Assembly (NCBI GenBank): GCA_034359265.1
Contig: CP136891.1
Span: 84,152,001-84,216,000, forward strand
Length of the DNA: 64,000 nucleotides
Reading direction: 5' to 3'
Source: Canna indica
Taxonomy: Eukaryota > Streptophyta > Magnoliopsida > Zingiberales > Cannaceae
Shown here: piece after piece, positions 36,463-45,856 of the stretch
How positions within the stretch are numbered: position 1 is the stretch's first letter
Layout of the letters: each line of letters begins with the position of its first letter
Notes under the pieces: generated by a model
Seen by the model: only the letters and a program-made list of their open reading frames with translations
Databases searched by the model: none
Told to the model about the DNA's origin: nothing
Translations under genes and position numbers: made by a program

Positions 36463-37200
36463 GACCAGATAAGAGGCTACAGACTAAGGAGCCGACTAAG
36501 ACATGAAGCTCAAAGGTTGACGAGGGGTAGCCAAATATTTAGAAGGAGTCTCGAATCGCAGCTAAATCCAGAGGCAGAGTTGAGTATTTCTCAACAAAGA
36601 AGAGCCCAACAAGTACCTGCGGAGACATTATATCAAGCACTTAGGGGTGGCAAAACGGGCCGGCCCGGCCCGCAAGCCCTCTTATTAACTAAAAAATTTC
36701 TAAAAAAATTGTAAAAAAAATAATTTAAAATATTTAAGAGACTAAATAAGCACCAAATATGATATTTTACATGAAAAACTCCATAGATTAACTTCACCTT
36801 CAATTTTAAAGCACTAAACAAGTCCTAATCTAGACTTATTTTTTTTATATATATGTTTAGCGGGCCAAACGGGCCGGCCCGGCCCGATAAGAGCCGGCCC
36901 GCGTCGGCCCGCAATGTTATCGGGCCGGCCCGGCCCGACCCGATAAGCTTATCGGGCTGAATTTTTCGGCCCGGCCCGTAGTTATCGTGCCGTGCTCGTG
37001 CCGTGCCTATTTTTGCCGCCCCTATCAAGCAGGATGGGCAGAAAGAAATCACAGAGTATACCAACACTATTCAGAAGAAAGAGTGCTGGTAACCGAGGGG
37101 GCTCAAATCGAGCTGCCGTTTATAACGGACCAAAGCTTCGACCTCCTCATTCAAGCAGGCCTACAGCACCTCCAACACATAATGAGGGAAAAGTTTAGGA
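36463..37200 (+). pseudogene. endogenous pararetrovirus, polyprotein start and movement-protein region, split
   Basis: 36463-36641 and 37025-37200 on the plus strand together correspond to the N-terminal and beginning movement-protein part of a badnavirus-like polyprotein. A 383-bp hAT-type element (36642-37024) splits them. Similarity fades at about 37200. The piece is too short and broken for function. Confidence 0.65.
36642..37024. mobile_element. Ac-like non-autonomous hAT inside the viral remnant
   Basis: Begins TAGGGGTGGCAAAA and ends TTTTTGCCGCCCCTA. Sub-terminal CGGGCCGGCCCGGCCC words occur in both orientations. The flanks share TATCAAGCA on the left and TATCAAGCA on the right, consistent with an 8-bp or slightly shifted target duplication. 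Confidence 0.8.
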
Positions 37201-37841
37201 AAGTGAGATCCACAACAAGCATTTGATCACCTTCATTGTCATACTCCCCAGAACCATGCATCTTAAGACTATGAATGTTTCTTTTGCTTTTTCATTCTTC
37301 TCAGAGACATATTTGTAAAAGAAGATGAATGTTAATTAATATGAATTTTTGAAACCCTTGGTACATTGGCATACGGGGTTTGTCTTACTGCAAGAGGTTT
37401 CTGTCATTTGCAAGCTCTAATTAAATAGGACTAGTGCATGTATACTGATCCTTGCATAACAAATTAAGAAGTTATTTTTCTAGCAACCTTAGTCTCTAAT
37501 TAATTTGCAAATGTTAATGCCTTCAGAATGATTAGTTAACCGGAAAATTAAGGGACTTGAAAATTAGAAATAGGTGGTGATTTTGCTATATTGATCGAGA
37601 AACTATTATGTAAAACAGGTATACAAAAGCAACTCATGCAGTGGATACATGCAGCATCTTCTGTGTAGCACTCACTAGTCACTAAGGCCTCCGCTTCTTA
37701 CAATCACCGTCGTTGAGAGCCATCGATCGACGGTCTTCAATGGCCAATACAAGTGCACAGGGGCATCCGGTCAATTTGTGTTCTCCATCATTAACTGTGA
37801 ACCAAGCGGCTGTAGCAAAACCTGGGATGACTTCTTGTTTT
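37201..37841. other. spacer before U2 copy B
   Basis: No gene recognised; AT-rich with a short GC-richer stretch at 37680-37830 without an open frame of note. Confidence 0.5.
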
Positions 37842-37893
37842 AGTCCCACATTGGTGGATGTTAGAACTTGTGCAGGATAAGAGGCTATAAAAG
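37842..37893 (+). promoter_or_regulatory. U2 copy B promoter (USE and TATA)
   Basis: USE AGTCCCACAT at 37842-37851, TATAAAAG at 37886-37893; spacing 44 bp, and 33 bp from TATA to RNA start. Confidence 0.88.
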
Positions 37894-37918
37894 AGAACGC
37901 CTGGCTAGTGGAAAATTT

Positions 37919-38114
37919 ATACCTTTCTCGGCCTTTTGGCTAAGATCAAGTGTAGTATCTGTTCTTATCAGTTTAATATCTGATACGTGGGCCATCGGTC
38001 CACTATGATATTAAATTAATTTCTTTAGGGGGAGGGTCCACCACAGTAGCTTGCTACTGGGGCTCTCACGCGTCGCCTGTGCGTTGCACTATAGCACTGG
38101 CCTGGCGCACCCCG
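37919..38114 (+). ncRNA. U2: U2 snRNA, copy B
   Basis: 196 nt with all U2 parts. Compared with copy A it has GTGGGCC/GGTCCAC in stem IIb, where both sides changed and pairing is kept. Loop IV reads ACTATAGCAC. The Sm region is again AATTTCTTTAG. Confidence 0.93.
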
Positions 38115-38569
38115 CCCAAAGCATTTTAAATTTTTCTAAAATTCTATTTACTTCATTAATTCAAATAAATGTTTTTAATATTCAGAATCATTTTTACTTG
38201 TTAAGCTATAATCTCTTTGAAAGGTGCAATAAATTATTGTTATAAAATAGTTTTATATTTCAACAATTACGACATGAATTGAACAGTACTATGTGATTCA
38301 GAAAATTAATTATAAATCCGTACTTAGAAAAATGTTGGATAATGATGGGTAGACACTCATGTGTCTTTTATAGCCTCATAAATCATTTTTCATCTGCGGG
38401 AAATTTCATCTAAATATTTCTAACTCATAAATTTTGATTTATGAACCAGAAACTATTTCTAATTTTTTAATTGCACATAAACCATTTTACTTTAGATGTG
38501 GCAACCCAAAAAGTATTTTAGTCCGACTTCAATCTAGAAGATTGTTTTAGAAAGTAAACCAAACATTGT

Positions 38570-38965
38570 TAGGGCTGTTCGTCAAATCCGATCCAATGAA
38601 CTCGAGAAATTGACCTGACTGAACCAAGCGGGTCGGGTAATTGAGTCGGGTTCAAATTTTTGAAATTCGATTATAATCAGATCAGATTCGGATTTCAATA
38701 TTTAAAACCTGATGACCCGAGACCCGATATGATTACTCGAATTTTTTATTTTTATTTTTTAAAAAATATTTATTTATTATTTATAGTTTTTTTTAAAGTT
38801 ATTGTTTAAAACTTATTTTTTTACCTAAATTGGAAAACATGATTACCCGACCTAGGTCGGGTTGGGTTTGAGAGGTGAATTTTTTTCAATCTGACCCATT
38901 ACACTTGATCGGGTCAGATCAATTTTTTCCCTAAATCCGACTCGATCCGACCAGTGAACGCCCCT
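38570..38965. mobile_element. hAT-like non-autonomous element
   Basis: Left end TAGGGCTGTTCG and right end GAACGCCCCT are imperfect inverted ends. The interior has many CCGACCCG/CGGGTCGG words. Flanks share ACATTGT/ACATCGT only imperfectly. Old copy. Confidence 0.5.
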
Positions 38966-39103
38966 TTACATCGTACAAGATTGTATTTTATGCGGTCTTT
39001 TTCCAATATAATTATAATTCACTTACAGCTGCACTACCATTCCTCGACTCGGCTTATGACTTCAGTGAGCCATTTCTTTCTTCAGAGTTTTTGAAAGATT
39101 AAG

Positions 39104-39325
39104 ATGCCAATAACTAATGAAATACTAGACTATTGCAGTATGCATAAATCATTTTGCAATGGAATAGTAGTGGTTACCAACATGCTCTCTCAGACAATAG
39201 AACATTTCTCCTTGATTTTCTATACTTCTACTGTTTCATCATCCATGATTCTACCTATGTTCTTCACGATCTCTTCCCTAATGATATCACCATTTGCGAT
39301 CGGAGATGAGATCAATGATTTTTAA
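39104..39325 (+). pseudogene. remnant of an unidentified exon linked to U2 units
   Basis: This stretch resembles 40480-40676, 42590-42670 and 44915-44985 (shared GTTCTTCGTGATCTCTTCCC-type words with substitutions). All lie 80-350 bp upstream of a U2 copy, so the fragment was duplicated together with the snRNA genes. Product unknown. Confidence 0.4.
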
Positions 39326-39401
39326 CATGAACATGAAAGAAATTTTAGAGGCTTCAATATTTTGTTCAAGTATTCAGAGGCTATTTGGAGAGAAGATTTC
39401 A

Positions 39402-39562
39402 TCACAAGTGTAGTATCTATTCTTATCAATTTAATATTTGATACGGGGCCATCGATTCACTGTGATATTAAATTTATTTTTTTAGGGAGAGTCTAGCTTG
39501 TTATTGGGTCTCTCTTGTCGCTTGTGTGTTGCACTATATCACCGGCAGCCTGGCTCCACCCA
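39402..39562 (+). pseudogene. U2 snRNA pseudogene F, 5' truncated
   Basis: Matches U2 from CAAGTGTAGTATCT onward but lacks about the first 28 nt, and has several losses in stem III and the 3' end. No USE or TATA is found at the right distance. It keeps a long uninterrupted U tract (ATTTTTTTAG) at the Sm position. Confidence 0.85.
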
Positions 39563-40930
39563 AGTCGTTATATAAAATTTTGGACAAGAAGAATTAAACA
39601 TAGTCAATGACTGCTTGCTCATAATTTGTGCATATTGCTAAAGAATGCAATGGACAAACAATTAATGTTCTTAATCTATGTTTTATTTACAAATTATATG
39701 TACCTGATTTGATCAAGCATATTGTTTGTGAGAGGATAGAACTGTAACTGAGAATTAATAACTTGACTATTCTCTAGCACCCTCAGCCTTTTTAATATAT
39801 GTCGTTAATTCAATCAGTAATTTATTTATTTAGATGTGTTATATATATATATATACAACCATTTTAATCATTTTAAGATGCATGCCTACAAGTAATTTCA
39901 ACTACATGCCTCAAATTCCCATGACCTGCGCCCAACAAGTATTAGTTGTTTACTAAATTTCTTTACCATTAATGAATTTTGAGAATACCTCATTTCTCAT
40001 CAGTTATATATTTTCACCAATGAAAACAATCGGATCAACCCTGATCATAATTAATATTAATTTATATAATGAAAATATAGTTATGTAATACAAAAAATGT
40101 ACAGAAAGTCATAACTCTTACAAACAATGATGGAACTGTCACAATAATATACTTATCATTGACAAAAATATATACTAATGGCAAGAAAAATGGGGATATA
40201 TATATATACTTATTGTTCATTCAAGCCTAATAGAATGTTTAAATCTTATATTTATACTATAAATTTCTTAAATAACAGAATTGAATAGCAATTGTTGTTA
40301 TTTACACTAATAAAAAAATAAACGTAGTCTTATTTAATTAATTATATTTTAATGACTAATCCATATATACATTTCCTCAACCAAATTAATTAATCTCTTC
40401 ATCCTATATAATGTTTATCCACATAAGAAACATAGATTTGCTTCAACCAAATCATTTCATCTCCTTCTTGATGAGAATACAAATTTCTCAGTTGTGTTCT
40501 CTGCGATCTCTACTTTTACTGTTTCTGCTCTGCTCTTCTCGACCGCGATTCATGCCTTTGTTCTTCGTGATCTCTTCCCCAACGATATCTCCATTGCCGT
40601 CACAGAGAAGAGATCCCTGAGCGCTGCCATGAATGACATGGCAGAAGACAGCGTTTTACCTGTTGAACTAAAGTAGAGGCGGTCTGGAGAGAAGATTGCC
40701 TCACAAATAGAGAATACGCAGCTGTATAATTTTTTAGGTGATGGAATCGGCTTAGTTTGTTGTACGCAGTAAATCCAAGGATTTGTGTACTAAATCCAAT
40801 ATTTTACGCAATAACTAAGCTTTAAAACTCCCAATCTCACTGTCATGGGTGCTCCCTTACATGGTGCAGTGTTGAGGAGCACGACATAAGCATTGTCAGG
40901 AAGAGAAAGAAAGTGAGCACTCTCGTTACA
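39563..40930. other. spacer with unidentified exon remnant
   Basis: Mostly AT-rich. 40494-40676 holds the best preserved copy of the exon-like remnant (60 codons, with a hydrophobic stretch SALLFSTAIHAFVLRDLF). The family is not recognised. Confidence 0.45.
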
Positions 40931-40982
40931 TAGTCCCACATGGGTTGTTTTCGGTATTGCGGGGCAAGAGAAGCATATAAAA
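40931..40982 (+). promoter_or_regulatory. U2 copy C promoter (USE and TATA)
   Basis: USE AGTCCCACAT at 40931-40940, TATAAAAA at 40975-40982; spacing 44 bp, 34 bp to RNA start. The 120 bp before the gene are closely similar to those of copy D. Confidence 0.87.
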
Positions 40983-41008
40983 AACACGGCCTGGCGAGGG
41001 GAGAACTC

Positions 41009-41203
41009 ATACCTTTCTCGGCCTTTTGGCTAAGATCAAGTGTAGTATCTGTTCTTATCAGTTTAATATCTGATACGTGGACCATCGGTTCACTATGATA
41101 TTAAATTAATTTGTTTATGGGGAGGACTCACCACAGTAGCTTGCTATTGGGGTCCTTGCGCGTCGTCTGTGCGTTGCACTGCTGCACTGGCTGGCGCACC
41201 CCG
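41009..41203 (+). ncRNA. U2: U2 snRNA, copy C
   Basis: 195 nt, one base shorter than the others (GGCTGGCGC instead of GGCCTGGCGC near the 3' end). The 5' half is identical to copy A. The Sm region reads AATTTGTTTATGGGG, and the stem III loop side is changed (GCTATTGG). It may be weaker or non-functional, but the promoter is intact. Confidence 0.88.
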
Positions 41204-41767
41204 ACCAAATCAAAATTTTAAGATCTTTTAGTGTTATATTATATTTTATGAAATATATCTGATTAGTATTTTCTATTGTTGTATGGAAATTTTATATGTG
41301 TTGATGTCTTCTATGAAATTTGTTTAAGAATCAACTATTCATTAATCGAAAGACTTAAAATTCATGTTCTCAGCCCTCTTTTCAAGTTTGAAAGTCTTAC
41401 AATTATTTTTCAAGTTTTGTTTTAAATGGAGATAGAATACTAAAAACGTTATGGTAAGATTGTGAATTAACGGATTCTTAACCTTAACTCTAGGGAGTAT
41501 AGAGTAATTACAAAAAATAAGATTTCTAAAATCAGATACATGTACGGTATAAGATTCGAATCTTCTTGTGCTAATAGTTCTGAAATGTTAGTTAAGGAAA
41601 TGAAAAGAAAAGATACAAACAAATATGGATAGTTAGTGACTCTCGCCCAAAGAAATAACTCCATCCTATCCGTATTCATACAAATATATATAAATTAATT
41701 GCTATTTATTTATTTTTTTCTTTGGTTGCAGTGTTCAATTATTTGGAAGAAGGAATAGAGTAAATGA
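41204..41767. other. spacer after U2 copy C
   Basis: AT-rich, no gene recognised. Confidence 0.5.
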
Positions 41768-42282
41768 CAGGGGTGTAAACGAGCCAAGCCGCTCGCGAGC
41801 TACTCGAGATCGATTCGGTAAAAACTCGAACTCGACTCGAACTTATCGAGCTCGAGCCGAGCCGAGCCGAGCCAGACATTCGAGCGAGCCGAGTTCGAGC
41901 TAACCTATACTCGGCTCGAGCGGCTCGCGAGCCTAATCGAGCCTAATATATATATTATATAATATATATATATTATATAATATATATATATTATATAATA
42001 TATATGTTATATATTATATATAGTCGAGCTCGAACTCGATCGAGCTCGCGAACGAGCTCTGGCTCGATTGAGCTCGCGAACGAGCTCGGCTCGTGTGACT
42101 CAATTTTTTTTCCCGAGTCGAGCCGAGCCGAGCTCGAGTAGCTTGAATGTAGCTCGAGCCGAGCTTGAGCTGACGGACCAAAGCTCGATCGAGCTCGAGC
42201 CGAGCTCGAGCTCGTTATTTTCCAAACGAGCCGAGCTCGAGCAGTGAGAAGCTCGGCTCGGCTCGGCTCGATTACACCCCTA
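41768..42282. mobile_element. Ac/Ds-like non-autonomous hAT, 515 bp
   Basis: Begins CAGGGGTGTAAACG and ends CGATTACACCCCTA, flanked by a perfect 8-bp duplication GTAAATGA (41760-41767 and 42283-42290). The outermost bases do not pair (C on the left, A on the right), the same asymmetry known for maize Ac. The sub-terminal parts are full of GAGCTCGAGC/GGCTCG words and the centre is TATATA-rich. The Ser/Arg-rich minus-strand frame here is a by-product of the repeats. Confidence 0.92.
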
Positions 42283-42409
42283 GTAAATGATGTCAAGAGA
42301 GGGTGAATTTGTGAACTATTATGCAATCTTTTTGTTTCGATTCTTTCTAACTTATTGTCTTAAGTTATTTCTTCTATCTCAATCTGAGTTATATAAGCAA
42401 TAAAAAGTT

Positions 42410-42945
42410 AGAACTTATTGTCTTATGTATTTATGTTTACAACATAAACCCCTAACTTATTTATAATATAAAGTTCAACGTTGTTTTTATATAATAAAAT
42501 GAGATGATTATGGACACTTCTGCAGCTAACATTCTCTAATAAAACCAAACAACTTCAGTTTCAGTATTTGAAGTAACTAATATCTCAACCAAAACACTGT
42601 TATCGGCCGCAATTCATGCATTTGTTATTCGTGATCTCTTCCCCAATTCCATTGCCATTCAAAACAAGACTAACATGAGTAACATGGAAGAGTACAACAT
42701 TTTACCCGTTGAACTATGTAGAGGGAAATCAGGAAAGATAGAATCACAAATAGAGAACAATAACCCAATGTTAAATAGTCCCACATCCATTGCTCTAATG
42801 GCCAAGCAAGAGAGAATGTGTAAAAGAGAATGACCGGCAATAAAAGAATTCATACCTTTTTTGGCCTTTTGGCTAGTAGTATCTGTTCTTATCAATTTAA
42901 TATCAATCAAACTATTCCTTTGGTCTCATTATGTTTACTAAATTC
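42410..42945 (+). repeat. segmental duplication, broken U2 unit (partner of 44715-45345)
   Basis: Shares TTTACAACATAAA, CAACTTATTTATAATATAAAG, CCAAACAACTTCA, the exon remnant and the U2 flanks with 44715-45345, in the same order and strand. The target contains most of the unit but has lost the U2 body. Confidence 0.8.
42852..42904 (+). pseudogene. U2 snRNA pseudogene G, internal and 3' deletion
   Basis: Keeps about 53 nt of U2 5' sequence with an internal gap (AAGATCAAGT missing) and then jumps to the 3' flank shared with copy E (CAATCAAACTATTCC). Its USE (AGTCCCACATCC at 42777) survives, but the TATA box is degraded to TGTGTAAAAG. Confidence 0.85.
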
Positions 42946-43994
42946 TCCTTTTATTAGTGTTAAATAACCTATTTAACTTCTGTATTTTTGTAAAATTTTT
43001 AGACTTGTATGGAGTAATAAAAACTCTAGTAGGTAAATCTTCTTGAACTTGTTTTGAAATACAGCTGTTTGACATGAAAATAAAGCTCCTCTTAGTCATA
43101 TGCACAACTCAAGTTCCTGAAGGAAGAGTTAAAATTGCTAAATTAGCTCGAGTTCTAATTAGACCATGATTCAACTATGCTTATATATTGTCTCATCATT
43201 TTAACCACCTAAATTAAACAACAATTTAAGTCGAATGCAAATTATAAAGACAAAAAAGTTTTGAGTGCAAAGTATAATTTTCTCTCCCGGGTTCTTTGGT
43301 AGAGTTATAGGTTAACTTGTACACTTTACGATGAAAAGTTCAAAGTGATTCGTTTTTATTGAAAAATAGGCTAAGCCATAAGCTTCTCTCGCAACTGAAG
43401 CTATTTGTAGTTCAATCAAACAACTTAGAATTAACATAGTATTTATTTTATCAGTTTTGTTATTTTCTATACGTACATCACTTCCACTAAATCTTTAATC
43501 TATTTCTTCACTATTTTTGTGTCATTTAAAAGTTATTACCCAAATATATTGTGTTATTAATTTTATATATGGCTGAATCCAATGTCACTCGCAGACAACA
43601 AAAAAACATAAATATATCATAAACAAGAACGATCTTTTCTACATTATACAAATGTGAAATTTTAATTTTTGAGTAACAGAAAAAATAACAATATAGCAAT
43701 CCACAGATCTCCTGAAATGTTATTAAAAAAAAACGAAAAATTGATTAAAACTGGGAAAAAACAAGATTGAAACAATGAGTCATTTTTTCTTTTCTATATA
43801 CATTGAACAATTAAATTACAAAAAAGATGTTATGATGGAACTCCATCAGAACTCTATCATCTGAGCTGGCAGTAGGGTTTGCAGCCAGAACATATGTTTT
43901 TGTTTCAAGTGTTTTATTTTTTTTTATTGAATAAATATATAAATGGGCATAAGCATTGTCAAGAAGAGAAAGAAAGTGAGCACTCTCGCTACAT
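42946..43994. other. spacer before U2 copy D
   Basis: AT-rich, no gene recognised. The last 60 bp match the upstream DNA of copy C. Confidence 0.5.
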
Positions 43995-44046
43995 AGTCCC
44001 ACATAATTTGTTTTCACTATTGCGGAACAAGAGAGGCATATAAAAG
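43995..44046 (+). promoter_or_regulatory. U2 copy D promoter (USE and TATA)
   Basis: USE AGTCCCACAT at 43995-44004, TATAAAAG at 44039-44046; spacing 44 bp, 34 bp to RNA start. Confidence 0.88.
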
Positions 44047-44072
44047 AGGCGCGCCTGGCCGCTAAAAAACTC

Positions 44073-44268
44073 ATACCTTTCTCGGCCTTTTGGCTAAGAT
44101 CAAGTGTAGTATCTGTTCTTATCAGTTTAATATCTGATACGTGGACCATCGGTTCACTATGATATTAAATTAATTTCTTTAGGGGGAGGGCCCATCACAG
44201 TAGCTTGCTACTGGGGTCCTCGCGCGTCGCTTGTGCGTTGCACTATAGCACTGGCCTGGCGTACCCCG
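44073..44268 (+). ncRNA. U2: U2 snRNA, copy D
   Basis: 196 nt, complete. Stem IIb as in copy A, loop IV as in copy B (ACTATAGCAC). The Sm region is AATTTCTTTAG. The 3' end reads GGCGTACCCCG, one change from the others. Confidence 0.92.
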
Positions 44269-44324
44269 ACCAAATCAAATGTTGAAGTGTTGTAAGGTAT
44301 TACGATTATTACATTTTGTATGTT

Positions 44325-44675
44325 TTTTTTATCAAAGTGAGGCAGTAGGTTGCCACACAAATATCATTTCATGAGAGAAGAAATAGAGATACATAGTACA
44401 GATCATGTAATACATTTAAAGATGGAGAAAAGAAAATACAGGAAACGTTAAAACAGGGCAATAAACTAAATACCCTCTCAAGCCAACTTTCTCATGATAT
44501 CCCAAGGGCTCCAATTCTTAATCCAAAAAACCTCAGCAGAATAAACAGTTGAGCTCATCTGAGTGAACATGTTTCCAAAGATGGCTTTATTTCGAACTTG
44601 CCGCTAGCAATCTATCCTGCTTGTTTCTTGTCACAAAGTCAGCCTCTGAAATTGGTGGAAGGAAAAAATGACCTA
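44325..44675 (-). mobile_element. 5'-truncated LINE, C-terminal ORF2 and 3' UTR
   Basis: Read on the minus strand, 44490-44620 encodes the typical tail of a plant L1 ORF2, ending in NWSPWDIMRKLA and a stop. A 3' UTR and a short A tract (T8 at 44323-44330 on the plus strand) follow. A 10-bp duplication TTTGTATGTT (44315-44324 and 44676-44685) flanks it. Only about 350 bp were inserted, a common dead-on-arrival copy. Confidence 0.8.
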
Positions 44676-45044
44676 TTTGTATGTTGGTACACAGATCCTA
44701 TATCATACAATGATTTTGTAAGAATTTTGTCTTATGTATTCTGTTTACAACATAAATCCCCAACTTATTTATAATATAAAGTTATAAGTAATTTGTTTTT
44801 ATATAATAAAATAAGGTGATTATGGATATTTCTGCAAACTAAAATTCTCTAATAAAGCCAAACAACTTCAAGTTTCAGTATTTGAAGTAACGAATGTCTC
44901 AACCCAAACACTGCTCTTAATTGTGGTTCATGTATTTGTTCTTGTGATCTCTTCCCCAATTCCATTGCCGACATCCCTTCACACGGTGTGCTACTATGAT
45001 CCAGGGCAACGAACAATAGGGGAACGTAACCACCCCGACTAAAT

Positions 45045-45097
45045 AGTCCCGCATCCGCTGCTCTAAACATCGCCAAGCAAGAGTGGCTATATAAAAG
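45045..45097 (+). promoter_or_regulatory. U2 copy E promoter (USE and TATA)
   Basis: USE AGTCCCGCAT (one change, A to G) at 45045-45054, TATAAAAG at 45090-45097; spacing 45 bp, 32 bp to RNA start. Confidence 0.83.
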
Positions 45098-45121
45098 AGA
45101 CGCGCGATAATAAAAAAACTC

Positions 45122-45317
45122 ATACCTTTCTCGGCCTTTTGGCTAAGATCAAGTGTAGTATCTGTTCTTATCAGTTTAATATCTGATACGTGGACCATCG
45201 GCCCACTATGATATTAAATTAATTTATTTAGAGGGAGGGCCCGTCACAGTAGCTTGCTACTGAGGTCCTCATGCGTCGCCTGTGCGTTGCACTGCTGCAC
45301 TGGCTTGGCGCACCCTG
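45122..45317 (+). ncRNA. U2: U2 snRNA, copy E
   Basis: 196 nt, complete. It is the most diverged of the full copies: stem IIb GTGGACC/GGCCCAC has one A-C mismatch, the Sm region reads AATTTATTTAG, stem III ends CTACTGAGG, and the end is CACCCTG. Together with the USE change this copy may be weakly active. Confidence 0.88.
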
Positions 45318-45345
45318 CCCAAATCTTAATCAAACTATTCCCTTG

Positions 45346-45856
45346 TTTTCATTAAAAGTGATAAAATATATGATTCATATACTGAACCATTAGAATATAT
45401 GTATCTCTATGAGGATATTAATAGCGATTAAAATATATACTAATGAACTATTAGAATGTTTAAACCTCACATTTTGCACGCTTTTTAAGTTTGCAAGGAT
45501 TTAGAAATCAATAATTTTGGATACCTATAAAATCCATATTAATTACAGCCTGTAGAAGAGAAAATGTTACCTAGAAGATGCATATACTGACTATTAATTA
45601 GAAACTTTCACATGTGGCTGAAACTGATCATACACTAATCACATACACGAAAAATAAAGTGATACAATGAGAGGTCGCTGATCTGACATGAAATCTAATG
45701 ATGTTCGCATGATTTTTTGATTGAAAAAGGAAATGTTACAGAAAATTACAAAGAGGCCCTTTTTGTCCCAGATTTACAATAACGTGCCTTCTTACTTATT
45801 CCATTAATCTAAATGTAAATTTACATACAAACCTACTAAATTAGTTCACAATTCCT
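45346..45856. other. spacer between U2 copy E and the TTC38-like gene
   Basis: AT-rich; its right part should be the 3' UTR of the minus-strand gene. Confidence 0.45.

Larger units (their letters stand above)
44715..45345 (+). repeat. segmental duplication carrying U2 copy E (partner of 42410-42945)
   Basis: See 42410-42945. This copy keeps a complete U2 gene. Confidence 0.8.

Noticed and set aside
33985..37200. A complete, potentially active pararetrovirus
   Set aside because: Protease, reverse transcriptase and RNase H regions are not in the window, the pieces lie in both orientations and a transposon splits one of them.
41991..42326. Ser/Arg-rich 111-aa minus-strand frame
   Set aside because: It is produced by GAGCTCGAGC repeats of the Ds-like element and runs across its border.
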